Assembly (NCBI GenBank): GCA_016222825.1
Contig: JACRQF010000009.1
Location: 868,001 to 932,000 of the forward strand
DNA length: 64,000 nt
Reading direction: 5' to 3'
Origin: Verrucomicrobiota bacterium
Lineage (GTDB): Bacteria; Verrucomicrobiota; Verrucomicrobiia; CAIQCK01
Shown here: piece by piece, positions 50,110-59,543 of the stretch
How positions within the stretch are numbered: position 1 is the first letter of the stretch
Layout of the letters: every line of letters starts with the position of its first letter
Notes under the pieces: generated by a model
What the model saw: only the letters and a program-made list of their open reading frames with translations
Database searches by the model: none
What the model was told of the DNA's origin: nothing
Program-made: the position numbers and the translations under genes

Positions 50110-51255
50110 ATGAAAATCATCGTGGCCGGCTACATGGTTGCTTACCCGTTGGCGGGCATGTCGTGGGGGCATCTGAATTTCCTGCTGGGGCTGAAGAAGC
50201 TTGGCCACGACGTGTGGTTTCTGGAGGATAGCGGCGAGTATCTGATGCCGTTCGACCCGTCGCGACAGGTCACCGATGCCGACAGCAGCTACGGGCGGCG
50301 CTATGTGGAGGAAACCCTCGCGTGGTTCGGCTTGGCGGGACGTTGGTGCTACTACAGCCAGTTCGAGAACAAGTTCTACGGTATGACCGAGTCGGAACTC
50401 GACAAGCTGTGCCGCAGCGCGGACTTGTTCATCAATGTGTCGACGGTGAATCCCGTGCGGCCGATGTATGCACAGGCGCGGCGGAAGATCGCCATAGACA
50501 CCGACCCGGTCTTCACGCAGGTGCGGCTCGCGCGCGGCGACGAATACCTGCGCAGCCTCTACGCGCCGCACGACGTGTGCTTCACGTGCGGGATGTTTAT
50601 CGGCGAGCCAAAGTGCGACATCCCGACCGGCGGCATCGAGTGGCGGAAGATGCCGCTGCCGACCTATCTGGATGCCTGGCACGTCGCGCCACCGCCGCCC
50701 GCCGACGCCGCGTTCACGACGGTGATGAACTGGAGCAGCTACCGGTCGGTGGAACTCAATGGCCGCACCTATGGCCAGAAGGACGTGGAGTTTGACAAGC
50801 TTTGGGATTTGCCGAAACGAGTTTCTTCGCCCATCGAGCTTGCGATTGGGCGCGGCGCACCGGAAGAGAAGCTCCGCGCGCACGGCTGGCGGCTGACACG
50901 CTCCTTCGTCAAGACGCAGACGCTCGATGCCTACAGCGCCTACATCACTGGTTCGCGCGGCGAACTTGGCATCACCAAGAATGGCTACATCGCCGGACGC
51001 ACTGGCTCGTTCAGCGACCGCAGCCAGCTTTACCTCGCCAGCGGCAGGCCGGTGCTGGCGCAAGAGACGGGTTTCAGCGATTGGCTGCCGACGGGCGAAG
51101 GGCTGCTGGTGTTCAACGACATCGAGGGCGCCGTCGAGGGCATCGAGCGGATCAACCGCGACTATGCCCGCCACGCGGCGGCGGCGCGGCGGATCGCGGA
51201 GGAATACTTCGACTCCGACAAGGTGCTCGGCGCGATGCTGGAAGCGTGCGGGTGA
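50110..51255 (+). CDS. Glycosyltransferase, GT-B/CgeB-like
   Basis: A 381-residue cytoplasmic protein. The N-terminal half has YPLAGMSWGHLNFLLGLKKLGHDVWFLED, a GT-B-type opening. The C-terminal half has SRGELGITKNGYIAGRTGSF, LYLASGRPVLAQETGFSDW and the terminal AEEYFDSDKVLGAML, similar to CgeB-like and group 1 transferases, where this part binds the nucleotide-sugar. Two paralogues flank it: the frameshifted gene 12 bases upstream and the minus-strand gene at 51976-53103. The series suggests that different sugars are added to one glycan. It ends 3 bases from the convergent deacetylase gene. Confidence 0.8.
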   Translation: MKIIVAGYMVAYPLAGMSWGHLNFLLGLKKLGHDVWFLEDSGEYLMPFDPSRQVTDADSSYGRRYVEETLAWFGLAGRWCYYSQFENKFYGMTESELDKLCRSADLFINVSTVNPVRPMYAQARRKIAIDTDPVFTQVRLARGDEYLRSLYAPHDVCFTCGMFIGEPKCDIPTGGIEWRKMPLPTYLDAWHVAPPPPADAAFTTVMNWSSYRSVELNGRTYGQKDVEFDKLWDLPKRVSSPIELAIGRGAPEEKLRAHGWRLTRSFVKTQTLDAYSAYITGSRGELGITKNGYIAGRTGSFSDRSQLYLASGRPVLAQETGFSDWLPTGEGLLVFNDIEGAVEGIERINRDYARHAAAARRIAEEYFDSDKVLGAMLEACG

Positions 51256-51258
51256 GAC

Positions 51259-51963
51259 TCAGCACAACAACGCAGCGAGGTCGCTATCCGGCCCCATCGC
51301 GAGGCGCGTGAGGCGGTAAGGTTCGCTTGCCGGCAACGTCACCGGCCCGCCTTTGTAAAGACATGCCGCCGCGTAGCCCGTCTTGCGCAACAATTCCGTC
51401 GTTACTTCCGGATTCGTGCCGCCGTCGCCGTAGGGAAACGCGAACACGTCCACCGGCTTGCCGAGGCCGGCTTCGAGCGCGAGCTTCGATGCGCGGAGTT
51501 CCTCCTCCATCTGAGCCGGCGTCAACTTGGAAAAAGCCGGATGGTTGACCGTGTGCGACTGCACTGACACGCCGCCCGCCTCCAGCGCGCGAAGATCGTC
51601 CCAATCGGAAATCGGCTCGTCGGGTTCGTTGCCGGCGTCGAAGCCATTCATGCCGCCGATGAACGCGGTCGGCACGAAGACGATGGCGGGCATACCAAAG
51701 CGTTGGAGGATCGGCATTGCGATGGTGCGCATCGTGCGGTAGCCATCATCGAACGTCAGCAGCAGGCTGCGCTCCGGCAGGCTCTCGGGTTCGCGCAGGC
51801 CGCGCAGGAACGCTGCGCAGTCAATCGCCTGCCAGCCGTTGTCGCGAAGCCATGTCAGTTGTTTCTCGAAGACGGCTTCGGAAACGTAATACCACGTGTC
51901 CCAGCCGCCGGGGCCGGCGCCAATCTTGTGATAGGAGAGAATTGCGAGCGTGCGTGGCTTCAT
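51259..51963 (-). CDS. Polysaccharide deacetylase (CE4, NodB-like), cytoplasmic form
   Basis: A 234-residue single-domain CE4 protein with YHKIG, LTFDDGYRTM (catalytic Asp and metal Asp), VSVQSHTVNHPAFSKLT (His-xxx-His metal motif), and FAFPYGDGGTN (Arg/Pro-Tyr loop). No signal peptide is visible, unlike the exported deacetylase at 31782. It therefore probably acts on intermediates on the cytoplasmic side or leaves the cell by another route. It lies 12 bases after the minus-strand glycosyltransferase gene, forming a two-gene operon within the glycan locus. Removal of an N-acetyl group from a precursor is the most direct inference. Confidence 0.9.
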   Translation of the reverse strand: MKPRTLAILSYHKIGAGPGGWDTWYYVSEAVFEKQLTWLRDNGWQAIDCAAFLRGLREPESLPERSLLLTFDDGYRTMRTIAMPILQRFGMPAIVFVPTAFIGGMNGFDAGNEPDEPISDWDDLRALEAGGVSVQSHTVNHPAFSKLTPAQMEEELRASKLALEAGLGKPVDVFAFPYGDGGTNPEVTTELLRKTGYAAACLYKGGPVTLPASEPYRLTRLAMGPDSDLAALLC

Positions 51964-51975
51964 GTTCCTTCTCGC

Positions 51976-53103
51976 TCAGGGCAGCGCGCGTTCCAACAAA
52001 CGCGCGGCGACTTTGCGGGCGTCGAAGTGTTCCTCTGCCAGCGCGCGGGCGAGCCGGCACTGGTGGTCGTAATCCGCGGCGACGGATTCGAGGCAACGAA
52101 CAGCTTCGTCGGGCGTGCGGAAACGAAACATGCCCGCCGCGTCGGGCAGGATGCGACTCGGACCGGTGTGTTCGATCACGACCGGCTTGCCGCTGGCGAG
52201 GTAGCACAGGCTGCGGTCGCTGACCCAGGCGTTTTGCAGGTGGACGCAGGATGGCTTGACGCAGGTGAACTCGCCGCGCGATTGCTGCACGTAGCGCCGG
52301 TAATCCTCGGCCGTCGTGGCCGTCTGCCGCGAGTCGCGCACGCGCCAGCCGTGATCGCGGAGATTCTTCTCCTCGGCGGGATCGCTGCAAGCGTCGGTGG
52401 CCAGTTCCAGCGGCGTTTTCACGCGGCGAGCGACGTCGAGATACGGCTTCCAAGCGGCGCCCTTGGTGTTCTCGTAGGTGGTGCCGTCGGCTTCCACAAG
52501 CCACGCGCCGGAATACCAGTGCGCCACGGTCGTGAACGGCGCGTCGGCTGGCGCGGGAGTGACCGGCCACGCGCCGAGCGCGACGCACGGCGGGGTGTGG
52601 AGCCATCGCAGGCCGGCGTCGGGGAACTTCGCGGCGGGCGTGCCGACGGTTTCGCCGATGGTGAAGTAAAGGTCGTGCGGCGCGATGTTGATTTGCTTGT
52701 GCGTGAGCCAGGTTTGTAGCAGCCCCGGATCAATATCCATCTGCGCCGAGCGACGGAAACGGCGGACAAGTTCGGCCGACAGGTCGTAACGGAAGTCCAG
52801 CAACAGGTCCGCGTCCTCCACGGCTTCGAGGCCGGGACAGCCGCTCCATTGTTCCGCCGGCAGCGGCTCGCCGGACTGGCGCGTCACGGCGACGGAGTCC
52901 GCCAGCCCGAACGGCGCGAGGCGGTTGCGGAGCAAGTCGAGGTTGGCCCGCATCCGGGCCATGTCGTCGGAGGGGACGACGATTTCCAGCAACCAGACAT
53001 CGCAGCCGAGCGCGCGCAGGCCGAGCGCCCAGTTGAGGAAAACCCATAGATGACCGCCGCCTTGGGGATAACCAAGCGTGTAGTAGGAAAGGCAGACGCG
53101 CAC
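51976..53103 (-). CDS. Glycosyltransferase, GT-B/CgeB-like (third paralogue)
   Basis: I place the start at GTG 53103, giving MRVCLSYYTLGYPQGGGHLW, because it aligns with the starts of the two paralogues; ATG 53133 is possible. The roughly 375-residue product shares the family layout: GLRALGCDVWLLE, FTTVAHWYSGAWLVE, QQSRGEFTCVKPSCVHLQNA, LCYLASGKPVVIEHTGPS and AEEHFDARKVAARLL. It is more diverged than the other two. Encoded on the opposite strand together with the small deacetylase, so the locus contains two convergent operons working on presumably one glycan. Confidence 0.78.
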   Translation of the reverse strand: MRVCLSYYTLGYPQGGGHLWVFLNWALGLRALGCDVWLLEIVVPSDDMARMRANLDLLRNRLAPFGLADSVAVTRQSGEPLPAEQWSGCPGLEAVEDADLLLDFRYDLSAELVRRFRRSAQMDIDPGLLQTWLTHKQINIAPHDLYFTIGETVGTPAAKFPDAGLRWLHTPPCVALGAWPVTPAPADAPFTTVAHWYSGAWLVEADGTTYENTKGAAWKPYLDVARRVKTPLELATDACSDPAEEKNLRDHGWRVRDSRQTATTAEDYRRYVQQSRGEFTCVKPSCVHLQNAWVSDRSLCYLASGKPVVIEHTGPSRILPDAAGMFRFRTPDEAVRCLESVAADYDHQCRLARALAEEHFDARKVAARLLERALP

Positions 53104-53182
53104 GATTATAGGGGCGATGCCGTGCCGGGACACACCGCCGGAGCATCAACGGCCATACGGACTGCGAGCGGATTGACTGCGG

Positions 53183-53611
53183 CTACTTCTTGCCTTCGGC
53201 TTTCTTCTCCTCGCCAGCGTCCGCGCCGCCGGTGGAGAAATCAAGCTTGGAGGCCACGCGCTTCTCGCTGTCCGCCTTGCTCGTGAACTCCACGTTGACC
53301 GAATCGCCCTTCTGGACATCCTTCAATTCGCACGGCTGGCCGTTGCGGGTCATCTTCGCGCCTTTGATGGAGAAACGAACGGTTTGGATGTTCGGCTTGC
53401 TCTTCCCGCCGGAGCCGTCTTTTGGTGGGTTCGCCAACTGGACTTCGCCCTTGGCACTCAACGATGTCGGAGTGATGGTTGAGACAACACCTTTGAACGG
53501 ACTCTCAACCTTGATGGCGTAAGGGTCGGGCTTGCCCCCAGCCATCACATCGGCGGCCATCAGGCCCAACACCACGGCCGCAACCACGATCATTGATTTG
53601 AAATGTTTCAT
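53183..53611 (-). CDS. Small exported protein of unknown function
   Basis: The start at ATG 53611 has AAGGAA at good spacing. The 142-residue product begins with a signal peptide (MKHFKSMIVVAAVVLGLMAA) and continues as a basic, beta-rich domain (SPFKGVVSTITPTSLSAKGE, VRFSIKGAKMTRNGQPCE) with a Lys/Glu-rich tail. The repeated short strands suggest an OB- or DUF5666-like small barrel, but this is a guess. It is a single-gene unit between the glycan locus and the divergent permease-receiver gene. Confidence 0.7.
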   Translation of the reverse strand: MKHFKSMIVVAAVVLGLMAADVMAGGKPDPYAIKVESPFKGVVSTITPTSLSAKGEVQLANPPKDGSGGKSKPNIQTVRFSIKGAKMTRNGQPCELKDVQKGDSVNVEFTSKADSEKRVASKLDFSTGGADAGEEKKAEGKK

Positions 53612-53745
53612 AGGCGTTCCTTTGATTCGGACGGTTTCATACGACGCGGCCCGCTTCATGTCCACTCAAAAACTCTTGCCTCCCGAACACGCCCGCCGCA
53701 TTTTTGGCTTGCGAAGCAGCTTGGAAAAAAGCGAAAAGAAACGCC

Positions 53746-55632
53746 GTGAGTAATCCAAGCACCTCCCAACTCCCCGGCTATATCACGAGCGCCACGCCGA
53801 ATCCCTACGCGAACCGTGCGCCTTGGTATAAGAACACCGCGCCGACCTATGCGGGTATCTTCCTCTGGTTCGTGTTTTGGCAAGGCGCCACCACCACGCA
53901 GCAAGGTTTCCTGGGCGGCACCCTCGCCCACGGCATCGGCGTCGCGTTGTTGGGGTTGGTGATTGCGGGGCTGGTGTGCCACGCCATGTTTTATTTCGTG
54001 CCCGGCATGCTCGGCATGAAAACCGGCCTGCCGCTCTACATCGTCGGCACCTCCACTTTCGGCGCCAAGGGCGGTTTCTTCATGCCCGGCTTCCTCATGG
54101 GCGTCCTGCAATTCGGCTGGCTCGGCGTGAACATCTATTTCTCCTCCGCCGCACTGGGCATGATGCTTTATCCCGGCATCAACCCGCTGGATCCCTCAAC
54201 AATTCCGGTCGCAGTCAAAGCCGTGATGGTCGTTTGGGGCCTGCTGGCGGCGTTCGTCGGGTTGAAAGGCATCCAGTATGTCGCCAAGGTCGCCACGTTC
54301 CTGCCGTTGATTCCGCTGGGCGTGTTGCTGTGGATGTTCGTCGAGACGCAGGCGGGCATTCCCGGTTTCCAGTCCGGGCAGTTCATTGCGAGCCACAAGG
54401 CGCTGGCGGCGTCCTCGCCCGGCGTGTTGAGCAAGTGGAGCGTGATGACCGCGATCCTGACCTACGTGGTGGGCTTCTTCGCGACGGCGGGCGCGGCGGG
54501 CGTGGACTTCGGCACGAACAGCCGCGACAAGAAGGATGTCTCAATGGGCGGCCTGGTCGGCGTGGCCTATGCGATCATCATCACGGCGGGGCTTTCGATG
54601 TTCATCGTGGCGGGCGTGTATGGCTCGCCCGAGTTCAAGGACGCGGCGCTGAAGGCGGGAGTGGCGAAGAAAGAATTCATCCTGGACTCGTTCAGCCTGA
54701 TCCCGGTGGTGCTGGGCGAGAACACGGGCAAATGGGTGATGTTCCTGCTGGCGCTGGCGGCGTTTCCGCCGGCGTGCTTCTCGTCGTTCATTGCCGCCAA
54801 CAGCTTCAAGACAACGATGCCGAAGGTGAATCCGTTCATCTCGGTGGGCATCGGGGCGGTGGTGAGCATCGCGCTGGCGGTGACGGGCGCGGCGGGAAAA
54901 GTGATCCCGGTCTTCGTGGTCATCGGCGCGTCGTTCGGGCCGATCTGCGGCGCGATGATGGCGGACTTTGTGCTCTCCGGCGGCAGATGGACGGGGCCGC
55001 GCGCGGGCTTCAATCCCGCCGGCTGGATGGCGTGGTTGCTCGGCTTCGTCGTCGGCATCCTGCCGAACATCGGCGTAGACGTGCCGGCGGCGCCGGTGCT
55101 GGCGTTCATTGTCGGCGCGGTGGCTTATTACATCTGCGCCAAGATAGATTTACAGAACGACATCATCCCCTGGGCGTATGAAAAGGTCCAGATCGTCCAG
55201 CGTGAGAAGAAGCTCGTCCTCATCATCGAGGACGAAGTGGACATGGCGAACCTCATCGAACTTCACCTGCGCGAGGCTGGCTACGAGACCATGACAGCCA
55301 ATGACGGCGTGCTCGGCCTGGACGAAGCCATCAAGCACACGCCGGACTTGGTGCTGCTGGACATGGAGCTTCCCAGAATGCACGGGCTGGAGGTCTGCCG
55401 ACGGCTGCGGGCCACCCCTGCCACGCGCCACATCCCCACCCTGGTCGTCTCCTCGCTCAGTTCCACCGAGATGAAGGTGCAGGGGCTGCACACGGGCGCG
55501 GACGACTACCTGACCAAGCCGTTCAAGCCCGCCGAACTGCTGGCGCGCGTCGAGGCGTTGCTGCGCCGCTACACCAACCTGCTGCACGTGGAAAGCATGG
55601 ACCGTCCCGAATGGGACACTATGAACATGTGA
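53746..55632 (+). CDS. NCS1-type permease fused to a response-regulator receiver domain
   Basis: I choose GTG 53746 (MSNPSTSQ); an in-frame TTG at 53704 is less likely. The 628-residue protein has about 12 membrane helices in residues 35-470, with the cytosine/purine permease (NCS1) phrasing (GTSTFGAKGGFFMPGFLMGV, TAGAAGVDFGTNSRD). A short linker leads to a complete receiver domain at about 488-612: LVLIIEDEVDM (acidic pocket), LVLLDMELP with phospho-acceptor Asp539, and TKPFKP with Lys591. The frame is continuous and all key residues are intact. Two-component phosphorylation could gate uptake. It lies next to three histidine-kinase genes. Substrate (nucleobase, hydantoin or other) is undetermined. 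Confidence 0.88.
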   Translation: MSNPSTSQLPGYITSATPNPYANRAPWYKNTAPTYAGIFLWFVFWQGATTTQQGFLGGTLAHGIGVALLGLVIAGLVCHAMFYFVPGMLGMKTGLPLYIVGTSTFGAKGGFFMPGFLMGVLQFGWLGVNIYFSSAALGMMLYPGINPLDPSTIPVAVKAVMVVWGLLAAFVGLKGIQYVAKVATFLPLIPLGVLLWMFVETQAGIPGFQSGQFIASHKALAASSPGVLSKWSVMTAILTYVVGFFATAGAAGVDFGTNSRDKKDVSMGGLVGVAYAIIITAGLSMFIVAGVYGSPEFKDAALKAGVAKKEFILDSFSLIPVVLGENTGKWVMFLLALAAFPPACFSSFIAANSFKTTMPKVNPFISVGIGAVVSIALAVTGAAGKVIPVFVVIGASFGPICGAMMADFVLSGGRWTGPRAGFNPAGWMAWLLGFVVGILPNIGVDVPAAPVLAFIVGAVAYYICAKIDLQNDIIPWAYEKVQIVQREKKLVLIIEDEVDMANLIELHLREAGYETMTANDGVLGLDEAIKHTPDLVLLDMELPRMHGLEVCRRLRATPATRHIPTLVVSSLSSTEMKVQGLHTGADDYLTKPFKPAELLARVEALLRRYTNLLHVESMDRPEWDTMNM

Positions 55633-55695
55633 GCCGCTGCGGTGGCCGCGCCACGCCGCGACGCGAATCGGCGGCGCCGATGATTGGCGTGTCGC

Positions 55696-56057
55696 TCAAG
55701 CGCGTTGGTGTTCCGCGGAACAGAGGGAATCAACGATCTTGAGATAATCCACCTTGCGGGACTGCCAGTTGTTCCGGGCGGCGTATTCGGACGCGCGGGC
55801 CACCATGCGACGGCGCAAATCCCCGTCGCGGAGGATGCCCAGCGTGGTTTTCGCAAGGGCGTCCGGATTCCCAAACTCGAAGAAGCACACCAAGGAGTCA
55901 TCGAAATCCCCGTCCTTCAACAACTGCCTGACTCTCTCGACTTTCTCGGCAGATTCGACTTCGCAGCCGGCCTTCAGCAGGGAGGTTTCGTGTGTCGTCC
56001 GCATGCTTTCTCGCCGTCCACTACAAGCAGCGTGCCACAGGTCCTGTGAGTGTTCAT
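55696..56057 (-). pseudogene. Decayed chimera: receiver-domain N-terminus joined to glycosyltransferase C-terminus
   Basis: From ATG 56057 one frame reads GTLLVVDGEK, the start of a receiver domain. A frame change near 56010 continues with RTTHETSLLKAGCEVESAE (from 56004), which parallels RVTLETFLLRDGFEVETAG of the adjacent gene at 57258. After about 45 residues the similarity changes to the C-terminal tail of a group 1 glycosyltransferase (GNPDALAKTTLGILRDG, ARASEYAARNNWQSRK) and stops at 55696. Neither domain is complete, so the gene is probably a remnant of recombination. A functional 102-residue protein from 56004 cannot be excluded. Confidence 0.6.
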
Positions 56058-56100
56058 CTCGTCGCGACTCGCGGCGGGATCCTCGCGCGGAGCGTGAGGG

Positions 56101-57258
56101 CTACTTCGCAGTCTTGAGCCGGATTGTCAGGCGCATGCCGGGTGGGTCGAGGTTTTCCACGGAGACGCCGCCGCCAAACAACGAGATGATCCGTTCGGCC
56201 ACGGGCGGCCCCAGGCCCAGGTCGCCGCCGGGCGTGATGGCGTCTTTGATCGAGAAAACCTGGAAGAACTTCGGCAGAGCGCCGGCGGGGATGGTCCGGC
56301 GCCGGGCTTCGATCAGCAGCATAACATCGGTTTCGGCAGGTTGGATCGCGATGCGAACCGCCTCTTCGGGATGCGAAAACTTCACCGCCGTTTCCAGCAG
56401 AGCTTGAATCGCCCTGGCGAACAGTTTCGTTTCCCCGCGAATCATGCGCGCATCCTCCGGCACAGGGTCCAGCCGGACGTGGCGGCTCCGGGCGAGGACA
56501 GCCGCTTTCTCCGCAGCCTGTTGGAGGACCAGGCCGAGCGGGGTCGTCTCCTGCGAGAACTTCTCCGCGTTGACCTCGATGCTGGCCAACAGCAAGGCGT
56601 CCTCGACGATGCTGAGGAGTTGCTGCCGGCTTTCTTCAAAGACCTCCACCAACTCTTCGGTCTCCGGCGTCTTGGGGCACGCGGCGATGAGCAGATCGGC
56701 AACGCCGTAGAGGCCGCACATGGGCGTGCGCAACTCGTGTGAGATCAGACCGAGGAAGTCGCTCTTGGCTTTGTCCAGGATCGAAAGCCGGGCGTTGGCA
56801 TCGGCGAGTTGCTGCGTTCTTAGCCGCACAGTTTCTTCGAGCCGGATGTTGTGCTGCTCAAGCTCCCGTTGCAGGCGTTCCCGTTCGTCCTCGGTCGCCT
56901 TGAGCTTGGCGGCGTTGGCCACGGAACGCAGGATCACGTCTTTGGGCACTGGTTTGAAAAGGTAATCAAACGCCCCCGCCCGGACGGCGGCGGCGGCGGT
57001 TTCCAGCGTGGGCTGGCCGGTCATCATGATGACCTGCACGCGCGGCGATTCCTTGCGGATGCTCTGGAGCAACTCCACGCCGGTGATGCGCGGCATGATA
57101 ATGTCCGACACGACCACATCGAAGCTTCCGGCGCGGAGAAGACGAAGCGCCGTTTCGACATCACCCGCGGTTTCCACCTCGAAGCCGTCCCTTAGCAGGA
57201 AAGTCTCAAGCGTAACACGGATGCTCTCTTCATCGTCCACTATCAGGATGCGTGTCAT
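56101..57258 (-). CDS. Receiver-histidine kinase hybrid with degenerate ATP-binding domain
   Basis: A 385-residue cytoplasmic protein. It has a receiver domain (1-118; Asp52 and Lys102 present), a coiled-coil (about 120-160), and a HisKA dimerisation domain with SHELRTP (His174). The C-terminal HATPase-like domain is unusual. Where the N box should have its Asn it reads LLETAVKFS (Thr290), the G1 box reads EARRRTIP, and G2 reads DLGLGPPV. These losses suggest weak or absent ATP binding, so His174 may serve as a phospho-acceptor in a relay rather than an autokinase. It lies 3 bases after the next kinase gene, in one operon. Confidence 0.85.
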   Translation of the reverse strand: MTRILIVDDEESIRVTLETFLLRDGFEVETAGDVETALRLLRAGSFDVVVSDIIMPRITGVELLQSIRKESPRVQVIMMTGQPTLETAAAAVRAGAFDYLFKPVPKDVILRSVANAAKLKATEDERERLQRELEQHNIRLEETVRLRTQQLADANARLSILDKAKSDFLGLISHELRTPMCGLYGVADLLIAACPKTPETEELVEVFEESRQQLLSIVEDALLLASIEVNAEKFSQETTPLGLVLQQAAEKAAVLARSRHVRLDPVPEDARMIRGETKLFARAIQALLETAVKFSHPEEAVRIAIQPAETDVMLLIEARRRTIPAGALPKFFQVFSIKDAITPGGDLGLGPPVAERIISLFGGGVSVENLDPPGMRLTIRLKTAK

Positions 57259-57261
57259 AGT

Positions 57262-59301
<2,040 letters not shown>

Positions 59302-59304
59302 GAT

Positions 59305-59493
59305 TCATTCCTTTCCCGCCACCAGCATGGAGCCGCCCGTCGCGCCCTCGTAGCTGAACGCGCCAGCGTTCAGCCGGCGTCTCTCGCCACGCATCGCCTC
59401 CGAACGCTGGGCGCGTTCGGCTACGAAGAGCGTTCCGCCACCGCCCACGCAGTGGCTCCCGCCTTCCGCCATCTCAACTTCATTGACATTCAT
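59305..59493 (-). CDS. Doubtful 62-codon ORF spanning a REP-like element
   Basis: An open frame from ATG 59493 (a further start at 59511 is possible) ends 3 bases before the start of the kinase gene at 59301. It is read straight through the palindromic element at 59349-59425, which contributes about 25 of its codons. The remainder (MNVNEVEMAEGGSHCVGGGG) is Gly-rich and unrecognised. It could be a leader ORF keeping ribosomes moving into the next gene, or simply chance. Confidence 0.2.
   Translation of the reverse strand: MNVNEVEMAEGGSHCVGGGGTLFVAERAQRSEAMRGERRRLNAGAFSYEGATGGSMLVAGKE
59349..59425. repeat. GTAG-footed REP-like inverted pair
   Basis: The left unit is GTAG followed by the perfect hairpin CTGAACGC-gcca-GCGTTCAG (59350-59373). 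The right unit is its inverse, CGAACGC-tgggc-GCGTTCG followed by GCTAC (59401-59424). Each arm folds alone and the two arms also pair with each other. This is the clearest example in the window of the REP/inverse-REP (BIME) organisation associated with RAYT transposases. Confidence 0.8.
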
Positions 59494-59508
59494 CGCCGCT
59501 CCATTTCT

Positions 59509-59543
59509 CACCGATTACTGATTACCGGTCACTGATTCCTGGT
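59509..59543. repeat. Heptanucleotide tandem repeat over a gene's stop codon
   Basis: Five 7-base units are contiguous: CACCGAT, TACTGAT, TACCGGT, CACTGAT, TCCTGGT. They encode the last residues (NQESVTGNQ) and the TAA stop (59517-59515) of the large sensor kinase, so the C-terminus of that protein is repeat-derived. Confidence 0.75.
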
